From the NCBI RefSeq assembly GCF_003330725.1, contig NZ_CP030840.1:7000116-7064115 (forward strand): a DNA stretch of 64,000 bases, in the 5' to 3' direction. Positions 8,560-17,962 of the stretch are shown here, one piece after another; positions within the stretch are counted from its first letter, which is position 1; every line of letters starts with the position of its first letter. The DNA comes from Acidisarcina polymorpha (GTDB lineage: Bacteria > Acidobacteriota > Terriglobia > Terriglobales > Acidobacteriaceae). Both the position numbers and the translations under genes were made by a program. The notes under the pieces were generated by a model. The model was given only the letters and a program-made list of their open reading frames with translations. It searched no databases and was not told the DNA's origin.

Positions 8560-11043
8560 CTACTTACCCGTCACCGTCACGACAGACGAATCCGGACCGC
8601 TCCACCCAGGCGCTCCCTCATGTTTCAGTTGCTGCGCGGCGTCGTCCCAGGTCAGGGTCGTGACCGAACCCGCGCCCTTTTCATAGCCGTAGGTCTTCCC
8701 GTCGTCCTGGAAGAGGGTGAAGCTGGCATTCGCGCCCGGATACACCCGGACTGACGCAACCGTCTGCGGCAGCGATGCGCTCAGCACCTCCGACCCGAGC
8801 GGAATAATGCTTCCCGCTTTCACGAACAAGGGCAGCGTCTCGATCGGCGCGTCGGCCGTAATGGTCTGTCCTCCGTGCAGCCGCTCATTGGTCCAATAGT
8901 TGAACCAATCGCAGCCAGCCGGCAGATACACCGTTCGCTGAGTTGCGCCTTGCTCAGTCACCGGCGCCACCAGCAACGCCGGGCCGTACATGTACTCGTC
9001 AGGAATGTCGGCGGCCTTCGGGTCGTTGGGAAAATCCATGAACAGCGCCCTCGTATACGGAGCGCCCGTCTGATAACTCTTGTACGCAAGCGAGTAGGTG
9101 TACGGCAGAAGCTGGTAGCGCAGCCGGAGATACTTCGCGAGAATCGGCTCCGCCTGCTTGCCGTAAGCCCAGACCTCGTTATGATTTCTTTCTCCGTGCG
9201 CGCGCATCACCGGCTGAAAGGCGCCCCATTCAAACCAGCGCACGAACAGCTCGGGATAATCTTCATAGTTGCCAATCGTCCCGCGCACATCCGAGCCATC
9301 AATCAGCGGTTTGTGCGGAGCGTGATAGTCCGCCGGCACCGACGGAGAAAAGAACCCCGCAATGTCGGTGTCCCAGTACGGCAATCCAGTCGCTGTAAAG
9401 TTCAGTCCTGCGGGGATCGAGCGCTTGAGCATGTCCCACGTCGAAACAATGTCGCTCGACCAGAACACCGTGCCGTTGCGTTGCGCTCCCAGGTAGGCCG
9501 CCCGGGCCAGGATCATCACTCTCCGGCTGTCGCCGAAATCCCTCCGAAACCCGTCGTACACCGACGCCGTGTGAAAGAGCGGATAGACGTTGTAGAAGCG
9601 CGTACCGGAGCCGACCGAGAAGACGTCCTTCGCCGGGTCGACATCCGGCTCGGTCTCATCCAGCCAGAGGTAGTCGAAGCCGTAGGGCTTCACATACCGG
9701 TCGCGAATCTTCTCCCAGAACCAGTTTGCGGCCTCGGGATTCGTCGTGTCGATGTTCGGCCCGATTGCGTCCGTAAAGCCGCCCGAATCCGGCTTCCCGT
9801 CCCGCGTATGGATCAGCCAGCCTTTGCTTTGCAGCATGTCATAGAACTGCGTTCCCGGCGCATAGTGCGGCCACACGCTCAACAGTGTGCCGACGCCCAT
9901 CGCATGCAGCTCGCGATTCATCGCCGCCGGATCCGGCCACCGTTTGGGATCCAGGTCCATCTCGCCTTGCTTCGTCATATTGAGAAAATCGACGACCATC
10001 ACATCGAGCGGCAGATTCTTCGCGCGGTACTCCTTGGCAACATCCAGTACCTGTTCCTGCGTCGGGTAAATTGCCTTGCTCTGGATGTATCCATACGTCG
10101 CCCTCGGCAGCATGTGGGTGGTTCCCGTCAGCAGACGGTAGCCTTCATAAATCTCGTCGCTGGTCTCGCCGGCAATCACGAAATATGAGACCCGATCGCC
10201 AACCTCTGACGACCACAGATTCCGCCCATTGATCCCCAGATCCACCGTCGTCTTGGAGGGGTTGTCCCACACCAGCCCGTACCCAAGGCTCGACACCATG
10301 AACGGAACGCACACGTCCTGGCCGCCAATCGCCACGTAGTCATGCCAACACCGGATTTCGTGGTCGCGCAGATCCATCCATCCCTTCTGCTGCTGCCCCA
10401 GGCCGTAGTAGTGTTCGCCTGCCGGCGAGTCGAACATCGACGAAACCCGGTAGCCTTTGGCGCCCGCGTCATTCGCAGCCACCTCCGGGCTCTCCGGCGC
10501 CATCATCCAGGTGCGCATATGCAGCAGCGTCTTGCCTTCCGGCGTGGTCACCAGCAGCGCATCGTTGTGCGGACCGCGCCCACCGTCGTTGGGACCATTC
10601 CCGCCGCCTCCTCCAAAGTAGTGGCTGCGCAACTCAAGGTTCAGCGCATCGAGCGGCATTGGCCGCGGAAGCTTGTCCTTCGGCAAGTCTCCCGGTGCCA
10701 GGCGCACCACCATCCGCGCCGAGCGGTACACATCGTAGCCTTCAGCGTCGCGCTCGTGCGTCCATCCCTCAGCGGCGGGTTTCGCGACAAAGCCGTATCC
10801 AGGAGCGCTGGTCGCACCCGCCCGGTCCGTACTCATGGTTACGCGCAAAATGTTTGGCGCATACGGCTCGAGCGAAATCACCCGGCTCGGCCGCTCCAGC
10901 ACCAGCGGACCGCCTTGAGCGAACGCCGTCCCGCCCGATGACGCCGCCAGCAGCATCAAGCCCACAGCGTATGCTGGGAACTTCCCTGGAAACCGACACC
11001 CGATCCGAACCCCTATGCCTTTCACGAAGCACCAAATCTGCAT
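8560..11043 (-). CDS. Secreted GH31 family glycoside hydrolase
   Basis: This retaining alpha-glycosidase has about 827 residues. The ATG at 11043 is chosen because GGGAGAAGA precedes it. The long N-terminus is basic, then hydrophobic, ending near AFAQ, as a signal peptide would. The N-terminal domain contains a glycine-rich loop (YFGGGGGNGPNDGG). The catalytic domain shows YGYIQSK, nucleophile D462 in LWLDETEPD and acid/base D531 in WSSDI, followed by RWFEWGAFQP typical of GH31. It has no PA14 insert and differs clearly from its downstream neighbour, so the pair is not a recent duplication. It could be an alpha-xylosidase or an alpha-glucosidase, and the xyloglucan-type context favours the former. 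Confidence 0.87.
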   Translation of the reverse strand: MQIWCFVKGIGVRIGCRFPGKFPAYAVGLMLLAASSGGTAFAQGGPLVLERPSRVISLEPYAPNILRVTMSTDRAGATSAPGYGFVAKPAAEGWTHERDAEGYDVYRSARMVVRLAPGDLPKDKLPRPMPLDALNLELRSHYFGGGGGNGPNDGGRGPHNDALLVTTPEGKTLLHMRTWMMAPESPEVAANDAGAKGYRVSSMFDSPAGEHYYGLGQQQKGWMDLRDHEIRCWHDYVAIGGQDVCVPFMVSSLGYGLVWDNPSKTTVDLGINGRNLWSSEVGDRVSYFVIAGETSDEIYEGYRLLTGTTHMLPRATYGYIQSKAIYPTQEQVLDVAKEYRAKNLPLDVMVVDFLNMTKQGEMDLDPKRWPDPAAMNRELHAMGVGTLLSVWPHYAPGTQFYDMLQSKGWLIHTRDGKPDSGGFTDAIGPNIDTTNPEAANWFWEKIRDRYVKPYGFDYLWLDETEPDVDPAKDVFSVGSGTRFYNVYPLFHTASVYDGFRRDFGDSRRVMILARAAYLGAQRNGTVFWSSDIVSTWDMLKRSIPAGLNFTATGLPYWDTDIAGFFSPSVPADYHAPHKPLIDGSDVRGTIGNYEDYPELFVRWFEWGAFQPVMRAHGERNHNEVWAYGKQAEPILAKYLRLRYQLLPYTYSLAYKSYQTGAPYTRALFMDFPNDPKAADIPDEYMYGPALLVAPVTEQGATQRTVYLPAGCDWFNYWTNERLHGGQTITADAPIETLPLFVKAGSIIPLGSEVLSASLPQTVASVRVYPGANASFTLFQDDGKTYGYEKGAGSVTTLTWDDAAQQLKHEGAPGWSGPDSSVVTVTGK

Positions 11044-11225
11044 TCTTCTCCCACCTGTCAACCGTCATTTCTACTGGAGAGACTCTGTGGATCATCCCGC
11101 TGAATCTCGCTTCGCCGTGCTCACCGTACAAGTTTGATTGAAGCCGTATTTGGGGGGCGAAGAAGGTGTGCTCATCCGCGCCGAGTCGCGGGCGTGTTCA
11201 CGTCATTCCCCTCCTGACATCCTCG

Positions 11226-11261
11226 AAAAAGGAGCCGCGCAATGATGAACAAAGCGCGGCT
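11226..11261 (-). terminator. Rho-independent terminator downstream of the TonB receptor
   Basis: Read on the minus strand, AGCCGCGC and GCGCGGCT pair around a 13-base loop and are followed by CC and TTTTT. This is a standard intrinsic terminator for transcripts leaving the receptor gene. Confidence 0.65.
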
Positions 11262-11285
11262 TAGGAGGCCTACACCTTACGGCGG

Positions 11286-11329
11286 AGGGTTGGTGGCAGT
11301 CGAAGCATGATGCGTCGACTGCCACAACC
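11286..11329 (-). terminator. Long hairpin just after the TonB receptor stop
   Basis: GTGGCAGTCGA (11292-11302) pairs perfectly with TCGACTGCCAC (11314-11324). The stem extends by GGGTT/AACCC with one bulged base, giving 16 pairs. No U-tract follows on the minus strand, so it may stabilise the mRNA end or act together with the terminator at 11226-11261. The remaining bases from 11044 to 11359 show no gene. Confidence 0.5.
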
Positions 11330-11359
11330 CGGTAGGTCGCCGATATCGCAAGTTGCAAC

Positions 11360-14300
11360 TCAAAAGAGAACGGTCACCGAGAATTCCAATTGTCGTGGCT
11401 GCGCTCCAATGGCCATGCCGGTGATCACTCCATTACCCGGGCAATCGATACAGCTGCTTGGATTTGCTGGGCTGATGAAATTGAAGACGTTGAACGCATC
11501 AAGGCGGAACTGCGCGTTGATGTTTTCATGGATCGGGGTGTTCTTCGATACCGACAGATCGGTATTGAAGAACGATGGGCCGAAATAGCTGTTGCGCCCG
11601 GCGTTGCCGAACTGATCCAGACCAGGCCTCGAGAACGGTCCGGAAGTCGAGCCTTGCGCTGTAAGCGCGGCAACCGGAGTAAAGTATGTTCGCGAGTGCG
11701 ACGCAGTATTGAAAGAAGTGAGATGGGTTGGTAGAACGCCGCCGGCCTTGTTGGGCATGCAAGGACCGTTGGGTATGTCGGATCCGCACTCCCCGTAGCT
11801 GGGAGTGAAGGGCAGCCCGCTCGACCAGTTCAATGACGTACCCGACTCCCAGCCAGCGATCAAATAGTTCGCCCATGTCGGTACGTTGTTGAAGAGCTGC
11901 CGGTTGCGGCCGAATGGCAGATCGTAGTTCCCATAGAGCTGGAACTCCTGCTCGCGCAGATCGTCGAATCTCCCGTACATGACTTTCCGGTTGATCTCGT
12001 CGTAATCGTTGTTCCCGTAGTTGAGCGACGACTGCCACGAATACCTTGCTGTAAATTGCAGACCTTGAGTGAAGTGCTTGTCCAAGGTCAACTGCAGGGC
12101 GTTGTAATGACTATCGAATCCATCGTGGTAGTAGGTTAGGTCCTGGGTCCAGCCAAACTGCGCAAAGTAGTGTCGCAGGTAGTTCGTGTTGCTGGTTGTG
12201 GCTTGTCCGGCCACCGGCTGGGTCGCAGGGGCATTTGGGTCCCAGCAGAGCCCTTGACCGGTAATGCTCTGGACGCCGGGAATGCACGCGCCGACCGCAT
12301 TGAGGTTCACCGTCTGCCCGTCTCCGGCAAACGTGTGGCTGCCTTTGTTTCCGGCGTAAGCAATGGTCGCCGAGAGGGAGCTGGTCAGTTGCCGCTGGAT
12401 GCTTAAATTCCATGCGTCCACGGTCGGTAGAAGTTGCGGGTTCCCGCGGACTTTGGCGGCCAGGCCATTCGGGATCGGGATTAGACCGCTGGCGGGAACG
12501 GTTGGAAAGGTGAACGGCGTAGGACCAGTGGAGAGATTGAATGCGGCGGTATTCGCCCCCGCATTGGTGAGATTCTGATTGGCCAGCACCGGAAGATTCT
12601 GGGTCACCACATGGCCGAAGAGCGTGCCGAAGACGCCAATGTCGAAGCTTCGTCCGTAGCCCGCGCGGATCACAGTTTTAGGATCGAGTTGATAGGCGAG
12701 GCCGAGTCGCGGCGCTATGTTCTTGAAGTCCTTCTGGACATTCATCGCGGTATTGTAGGGGCCCACGCCCGCCACGCGAATCGACCCATTGGTGAGATCG
12801 GCGAAGCCGCCCTGCCCGACGCCATTCACCGTCTCAGGGAAATATACCTCCCAGCGGAGCCCGGCGGTGAGTGTCAGATTAGGCGTGATGCGCCAGTTGT
12901 CCTGAACGTAGCTGAAGATAATCTTCTGCGACTCTTTTGCATTGACTGACGTGCTCACATAGCGGGCGAAATTCGTAACATCGCCCAACAGGAAGGACGC
13001 CAGGCCCAGGCCTCCGGGCGCGGGCGCGCTCGCGGTCGTGTTTTCAGTATCGGTAGCGCTGAACGTGATCTCGCCCGCTCGATTGTTATCGCTCGGCACG
13101 CGTAGATTTCGGGCATAGCGCAGATCCGCGCCGAACCGGATGCTGTGATTACCGATGATCTTCGTCCAGTTGTTCACTACCTGGTATTGGTCTTCGGTCT
13201 CCTGCAGATGGCAGTTGCACGCGTTGACCTGCAGACTCGAACCAAAGCTTGACAGTCCATCGCCACTCGTTCCGCTTGCGTTGTTCATGAAGAAACCGGG
13301 AGCGCCGGCAGTGAAGGTCGTGCCCAGGTTCAATCCCGGGATGCCCGCCATGGCGGCCAGGTCCTCGGTGCCATCATACTTTTCCGTGGAGACGTGGTAG
13401 CGCAGGTATCCCAGGCGGAAGTCGGTGAGCAGTTTAGGATTCAACGCGACGTCCATGCCCGCGACCGCGCTCTGATTCTTGCCCTTGGCGGATCCTCCAA
13501 AGTCATTTTGGGCGGACTGAAATCCCGCGCCCCCGGCCGCCCCAAAGATCGTTCCGGCCGAGTTGGCATTGTCGAAATAGCTGTAGCGGCCAAAGGTGTG
13601 TATTCCCTCACGAAGCTCATAGTCGACGCGCACATCGAACTGGTTCTGGTTCGTGACCCCGGTGCCGCCTCCGTTGTAGTTATTGGCGGTGCCATCCTGC
13701 GTGCCCGGAGCGTTCGGCAGCGGGATCAGGTTCAGAAGGTAGAGCGCCTGCGGAGAGAGGTACTGGTTGGGTATGAAGTTGTTGGCAAAGGCCTGGGGTT
13801 GCGCACCCGGCGTAGTGGGTGCAACCACCGCCCCGGTCGAGTCAACAAAAACCCGCGGATTGTAGATCTGGCCCTGCGCCGTCCCGCGCCCGATGAGAAA
13901 CTCGCTCAGATCGCATCCCGCCCCGGAGAGACATGAGTTATGGGCCAGCGCCGTCGGAACGGTTACTTGAGCCGAAGCTCCATTCCGCTGCCGGACGCCC
14001 TGGTAGTCGCCGAAGAAGAACAGTTTGTTCTTCAGAATCGGCCCGCCCAGCGACCCGCCGAATTGGCTGTAAAGCGCCGGCGGAATCAGGCGGCTCGTCA
14101 GCGCGGAATATGGCGCTGACTGGTTGAAAGGATTTCGCGCCTGCTGCGCGTCGCTTCGCCGATAGTCGAACGCGTCGCCATGGAGGCTGTTGGTTCCCGA
14201 CTTAGTCTGCGCGTTCACCACCGCGGCGACCGATTGCCCGAACTCCGCGTCATAGCTTTGCGTGATGATCTTGGCTTCCCCGATCGCATCCAGCGGAGGG

Positions 14301-14956
14301 TTGATCACAATCTGTCCCAAAATAGGGTCCTGGTTCGATGCGCCGTCGAGCAGATACCCGACCCCGGCGAAGAACTGTCCCTGGATGTTCACCGTCGGGC
14401 TGCCCTGCGCGTCCTCGGCGTTGTTCTGCTGCCAGCTCATCGACTGGGCGCCCGGAATCAACAGCTCAAGGCTCGCAAAGTTACGCCCCGTAATCGGCAG
14501 GCCGGAGATGGTTTTTTGGTTGAAGACAGTGCCCACCTCGGCGCGATCAGTTTGCAGCTGCGGGGCCTCGCTGGTGACCGTTACCGTGCTGCTGGCGCTG
14601 CCGACGGTGAGCTTCAGGTCGACCTTCGGCGACGTGTCGGCCGAGACCTGAATTCCCGGGTTGTCCACGGTGCCGAAACCGGCGGCGGTAGCCTTGACGT
14701 CGTAAACGTCCGGAATCAAATTCCGCACGGTGTATTCACCCGATGGATTGGAGGTCGCTACAACCGATGTTCCCTTGCTTTGATCGGTCACCGTGATGGT
14801 CGCATTGGGAATAGCCGCGCCGGTCGCGTCGGTGACTGTTCCGAAGATTGACCCGTAAATGACTTGCGCTTCGACAGCAATGGGCTGCCCGCAGATCCAT
14901 CCGATTGCCACCACTAGCAACACATACCCGAGGACCTTTTCGCTTCTTTTCCGCAT
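11360..14956 (-). CDS. Oar-like TonB-dependent receptor with carboxypeptidase-regulatory-like domain
   Basis: This outer-membrane receptor of about 1,198 residues is expected to import oligosaccharides using TonB energy. The ATG at 14956 follows AGGAGG by a short spacer. A GTG one codon upstream is less likely. A signal peptide is followed by a CarboxypepD_reg-like beta-sandwich (IFGTVTDATGAAIPNATITV, about residues 35-110), a plug with GLPITGRNF and LLDGASNQD, and a long beta-barrel ending in an aromatic C-terminus (FSVTVLF), the usual barrel-assembly signal. No SusD-like partner is present. This is typical of acidobacterial receptors and unlike Bacteroidetes PULs. Its position among GH genes suggests uptake of their products. 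Two hairpins follow the gene, and a cluster of inverted repeats lies upstream. Confidence 0.9.
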   Translation of the reverse strand: MRKRSEKVLGYVLLVVAIGWICGQPIAVEAQVIYGSIFGTVTDATGAAIPNATITVTDQSKGTSVVATSNPSGEYTVRNLIPDVYDVKATAAGFGTVDNPGIQVSADTSPKVDLKLTVGSASSTVTVTSEAPQLQTDRAEVGTVFNQKTISGLPITGRNFASLELLIPGAQSMSWQQNNAEDAQGSPTVNIQGQFFAGVGYLLDGASNQDPILGQIVINPPLDAIGEAKIITQSYDAEFGQSVAAVVNAQTKSGTNSLHGDAFDYRRSDAQQARNPFNQSAPYSALTSRLIPPALYSQFGGSLGGPILKNKLFFFGDYQGVRQRNGASAQVTVPTALAHNSCLSGAGCDLSEFLIGRGTAQGQIYNPRVFVDSTGAVVAPTTPGAQPQAFANNFIPNQYLSPQALYLLNLIPLPNAPGTQDGTANNYNGGGTGVTNQNQFDVRVDYELREGIHTFGRYSYFDNANSAGTIFGAAGGAGFQSAQNDFGGSAKGKNQSAVAGMDVALNPKLLTDFRLGYLRYHVSTEKYDGTEDLAAMAGIPGLNLGTTFTAGAPGFFMNNASGTSGDGLSSFGSSLQVNACNCHLQETEDQYQVVNNWTKIIGNHSIRFGADLRYARNLRVPSDNNRAGEITFSATDTENTTASAPAPGGLGLASFLLGDVTNFARYVSTSVNAKESQKIIFSYVQDNWRITPNLTLTAGLRWEVYFPETVNGVGQGGFADLTNGSIRVAGVGPYNTAMNVQKDFKNIAPRLGLAYQLDPKTVIRAGYGRSFDIGVFGTLFGHVVTQNLPVLANQNLTNAGANTAAFNLSTGPTPFTFPTVPASGLIPIPNGLAAKVRGNPQLLPTVDAWNLSIQRQLTSSLSATIAYAGNKGSHTFAGDGQTVNLNAVGACIPGVQSITGQGLCWDPNAPATQPVAGQATTSNTNYLRHYFAQFGWTQDLTYYHDGFDSHYNALQLTLDKHFTQGLQFTARYSWQSSLNYGNNDYDEINRKVMYGRFDDLREQEFQLYGNYDLPFGRNRQLFNNVPTWANYLIAGWESGTSLNWSSGLPFTPSYGECGSDIPNGPCMPNKAGGVLPTHLTSFNTASHSRTYFTPVAALTAQGSTSGPFSRPGLDQFGNAGRNSYFGPSFFNTDLSVSKNTPIHENINAQFRLDAFNVFNFISPANPSSCIDCPGNGVITGMAIGAQPRQLEFSVTVLF

Positions 14957-15034
14957 CACTCCTCCTAAAGATTTACAAGCAGTACTTCTGTTCTTGGTCT
15001 TTGCCGAGAGATCTGGAACAACTTATCCAAGCCA

Positions 15035-15166
15035 TTGAAAACAGCGGTTTCGTTGGCGAAACTCTCAGGTTTTCAACAACCTGATTGATCGTCAGACAGC
15101 TTTAATCCTCATCGTTTACTTTAACGGAAAAGTACACACCGCCATCTAGCCTTTGTCAAGGACAAA
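15035..15166. promoter_or_regulatory. Stacked inverted repeats in a divergent promoter region
   Basis: The 305-base gap between the TonB receptor (minus) and the TPR gene (plus) holds three separate dyads. The first is a nested one: TTGAAAAC (15035-15042) with GTTTTCAA (15069-15076) enclosing GTTTCG (15047-15052) with CGAAAC (15057-15062). The second is TACTTT/AAAGTA at 15117-15134. The third is TTTGTC-AAG-GACAAA at 15152-15166. These are likely operator sites for a regulator that is not encoded in this window. The rest of the gap shows nothing else. Confidence 0.45.
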
Positions 15167-15261
15167 TTTGTGCCTGTACGCCAGCGAACAACGCCCGTCC
15201 GAGTCCGAATCGCAATGGTGCGTATCTTGGGTAGAATCCCTATGGGCGAGGATTCCCTGCG

Positions 15262-16311
15262 ATGCGTCTTCCCATGTTGCGATACTGCTTTTCCGCCTCC
15301 TGCCGAATAGCAGTAGCTATCGCGTGCCTCTCGGGTCCGTTCGCGACATTGCTCGCCGGCCAGACTGTCGATCGAGTCTCCGAAGCCCAGGCACTCATGA
15401 ACAAAGGGCAGCTGGACAAAGCCCTCGAGTTACTAACTCCGTCAGCCGCTGCCAGTCCAGAGGCGAAAGGATCTGAATATCTGCGCGGACTGATCCTCTA
15501 CGAAAAGGGCGACCTGCAAAACGCAGCGGCAGCTTTCGCGAAGGCATCAACGCAGGATCCAACCGACCTGGAAGCGATGAAGATGCAAGGCGCTAGTCTG
15601 TTCCGCATGGGCAGAGCCGCGGAGGCGATTCCCCTGCTCGAGAGAGCTTCGGGATCAACGCAGCAAATGAACGTCGATCCGCAATACGTCCTCGGACTCT
15701 GCTACCTGGATACAGATCGTCTCGATGACGCCCGCCACGCCTTTGCAGCGCAATACGAATTCTTGCCCGACTCCGCACCGGCCTATCTGCTCGAGGGCCG
15801 TATGCTGCTGCGCCGGCAATCCCTGCCCGCCGCAGAAAAATCGACGCGCAAGGCGCTTGAACTTAAACCCGATTTACCCTCAGCCCACCTGCAACTGGGC
15901 CAAATTGCGCTCGCGCGAAATGATCTTCACGAAGCAGTGTCGCAGTTCATCATGGAGCGTGATTTGAATCCCATGTTTGGCGCCGTCTACGATCGGCTTG
16001 GCGATGCCTATCTCCGCAGCGGTGACTATATCAATGCCCAAAAAGCTCTGGACCGCGCCGTTCTTCTTGAACCGACCTTAAACATACCTTACATACTGCT
16101 CGGTAAAGTGCTGCTCGAGCAGAACGACGCCCTGATGGCGACAATGTATCTCAAGCATGCCATCGAAATCGACACGAAGAACTCAATGGCGCACGCGCTG
16201 CTCGGACGCGCCTACCGCTCCCTCGGCCGCACCGACGACGCCGTAGCCGAGCTGCGTACCGCCGCGAAGCTGCAGGAGACAGAAGCGCCCGTTGTCGAAC
16301 AATCTAAATAA
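15262..16311 (+). CDS. Secreted TPR-repeat protein
   Basis: This 349-residue protein has an N-terminal signal peptide (hydrophobic segment ending at LLAGQ, about residue 33) followed by an almost continuous array of TPR units. Examples are ALMNKGQLDKALELL near residue 45, GLILYEKGDLQNAAAAFAKA near 75, then AYLLEGRMLLRRQSLPAAEK and LLGRAYRSLGRTDDAVAELR near the C-terminus. It should act as a periplasmic scaffold. It is divergent from the TonB receptor and shares the region with the stacked inverted repeats, so the two may be co-regulated. The ATG at 15262 has only a weak AGG upstream. No enzymatic domain is visible. Confidence 0.8.
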   Translation: MRLPMLRYCFSASCRIAVAIACLSGPFATLLAGQTVDRVSEAQALMNKGQLDKALELLTPSAAASPEAKGSEYLRGLILYEKGDLQNAAAAFAKASTQDPTDLEAMKMQGASLFRMGRAAEAIPLLERASGSTQQMNVDPQYVLGLCYLDTDRLDDARHAFAAQYEFLPDSAPAYLLEGRMLLRRQSLPAAEKSTRKALELKPDLPSAHLQLGQIALARNDLHEAVSQFIMERDLNPMFGAVYDRLGDAYLRSGDYINAQKALDRAVLLEPTLNIPYILLGKVLLEQNDALMATMYLKHAIEIDTKNSMAHALLGRAYRSLGRTDDAVAELRTAAKLQETEAPVVEQSK

Positions 16312-16336
16312 CGTAGCTTCCTTCGAGTGTGTTGAC

Positions 16337-17962
16337 TCAAGCTGGGAGTATCCGGAACGAAAACGCATTCTTACACGGCGGACTTGCGGGTAATTCGATC
16401 TGGAGACCTGATGCTCCGCGCGTCCATTTCAGCTCCGATTTCGATCCAAGAAGCTGCACACTTCGAACTTGGCCAGGATAATTTGGAGAGTTCTGGGCGA
16501 GCGACTTGATAAAAATCTTGCCATCCGAAGGCCAGCCGAGTGCGATAGCGTAGAGCACCTCGCCCTTCGTCGTGAACCGTATGTCCGCATGATCGAACTT
16601 CAGCCTCTCCAGTTGATACGAGGGCAGCGCTTTCGCCTCGATGGAGGGCCCTTCTCCAGCGATTTTCCAGGGACGCGTTCCCTTGATCGCTTCGGAGTTG
16701 ACGTCTTGCCAATCCGCAAGTTCCCCCAGAAATGCGAGTTCATCGCTGTCCGGCTCCCCATTGCCCGGCAAAGGAATGTTGAGAAGTAGATTGCCATTCT
16801 TGCTGACGATATCGACCATCAAGGGAATCATCAATGACGCTTTCTTGTAGGCATGGTTTTCGAAGAGCTTTCGATCGTAATGCCAACTGCCGATGCATGC
16901 CTCGGTCTGCCATGGCTCCTTCTGGAGCTTGTCCGCCAGCGACATTTCGAAGTCGCGCGTGAGTGTGCCCCACACCGGCTCGGGAACCTCTTTGAGATCG
17001 ACCACTCCTTCCAGACGCCCGCCATGCGATTGCACATTCTTGTTGTAGTAGTAGGCAATGATCTGCGGCGCCAGGTCGGGTATTCCAAGCCACACCTTCA
17101 AATCCGGAGCCCCCGGTCCGCCGGCATCGAAATCGAACCGCGCGCCATCGTCGAAGTTCAGGATGTCTGGATTGTAGTGATCGATCACGTCCTGTACCCG
17201 CAGAAGAAACTGCTGCACAAACTCGGGACAGGGCGTGTTCTTTGCGTGCGGCTTGCCATTGATCATCTGGGGATCCATGCCGTCCCACCACTTGCCCTTC
17301 CCGTCGGCGCTGGTCTGCATGCCATCGTATGGAACGCCAGCCAGCGGTCCGGTCGTGTCGCTCTTATAGCGGACCGGAAGAAACTCGTCCCACACGCGAT
17401 GCGGAGTGCCGTGATAGCTCACGCCGAACCGCAGTCCGTTCGAACGCGCGACCTTCGCCCAGCCGCCGACGATGTCCCGCTTCGGCCCGATGTTAATGCT
17501 GTTCCAAGGCTGGTATTTCGAATTCCAGCAATCGAAATTATCATGGTGCGTCGCTAAGGCGACCAGATACTCCGCGCCCGCTCGTTTGTATAACTTGATA
17601 AGTGCTTCCGGATCCCATCGTTCGGCTCTCCAGAGATTGCAGATGTCCTTATACCCGAACTGCGAGGGATGTCCGTAGTTCTTGACGTGGTACTCGTATT
17701 GAGGCATGCCCTGGATATACATGTTCCGCGCATACCAATCACCTTGCTCGGGGACGCACTGGGGGCTCCAATGGGCCCAAATCCCGAACTTGGCATCCCG
17801 AAACCAGTCAGGGCAACGATACGATTTCAGAGACTCCCAAAATGGCAGGTATGGCCCATCTGGAATCTGTCCGCGAAAGAACGGAGACCCTTCAAGGGCT
17901 CTCGCCATCCGCGACAACGCGATCATCGACATCCCGCCGGTCAGAAACCCCCTGCGCTTCAT
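16337..17962 (-). CDS. GH29 alpha-L-fucosidase, Tat-exported
   Basis: This is the second fucosidase of the locus, about 541 residues and intact. It starts at ATG 17962 (the GTG one codon upstream is not needed), with CAGGAG upstream. The N-terminus KRRGFLTGG is a twin-arginine type signal, implying export of a folded protein. The barrel shows FGIWAHW near residue 62, the THHDNF segment near 140 and the nucleophile D271 in ILNFDDG. A C-terminal beta-sandwich follows (about residues 445-540). The stop of the upstream GH54 gene overlaps this start as TGATG, which indicates translational coupling and one operon. It is only distantly similar to the first GH29, so the two may prefer different fucosyl linkages. 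Confidence 0.88.
   Translation of the reverse strand: MKRRGFLTGGMSMIALSRMARALEGSPFFRGQIPDGPYLPFWESLKSYRCPDWFRDAKFGIWAHWSPQCVPEQGDWYARNMYIQGMPQYEYHVKNYGHPSQFGYKDICNLWRAERWDPEALIKLYKRAGAEYLVALATHHDNFDCWNSKYQPWNSINIGPKRDIVGGWAKVARSNGLRFGVSYHGTPHRVWDEFLPVRYKSDTTGPLAGVPYDGMQTSADGKGKWWDGMDPQMINGKPHAKNTPCPEFVQQFLLRVQDVIDHYNPDILNFDDGARFDFDAGGPGAPDLKVWLGIPDLAPQIIAYYYNKNVQSHGGRLEGVVDLKEVPEPVWGTLTRDFEMSLADKLQKEPWQTEACIGSWHYDRKLFENHAYKKASLMIPLMVDIVSKNGNLLLNIPLPGNGEPDSDELAFLGELADWQDVNSEAIKGTRPWKIAGEGPSIEAKALPSYQLERLKFDHADIRFTTKGEVLYAIALGWPSDGKIFIKSLAQNSPNYPGQVRSVQLLGSKSELKWTRGASGLQIELPASPPCKNAFSFRILPA

Noticed and set aside
8875-10188. Long plus-strand frame (437 codons) opposite the second GH31 gene
   Set aside because: It is antisense to a gene with complete catalytic motifs, is Arg-rich in the way typical of GC-biased shadow frames, and has no ribosome binding site.
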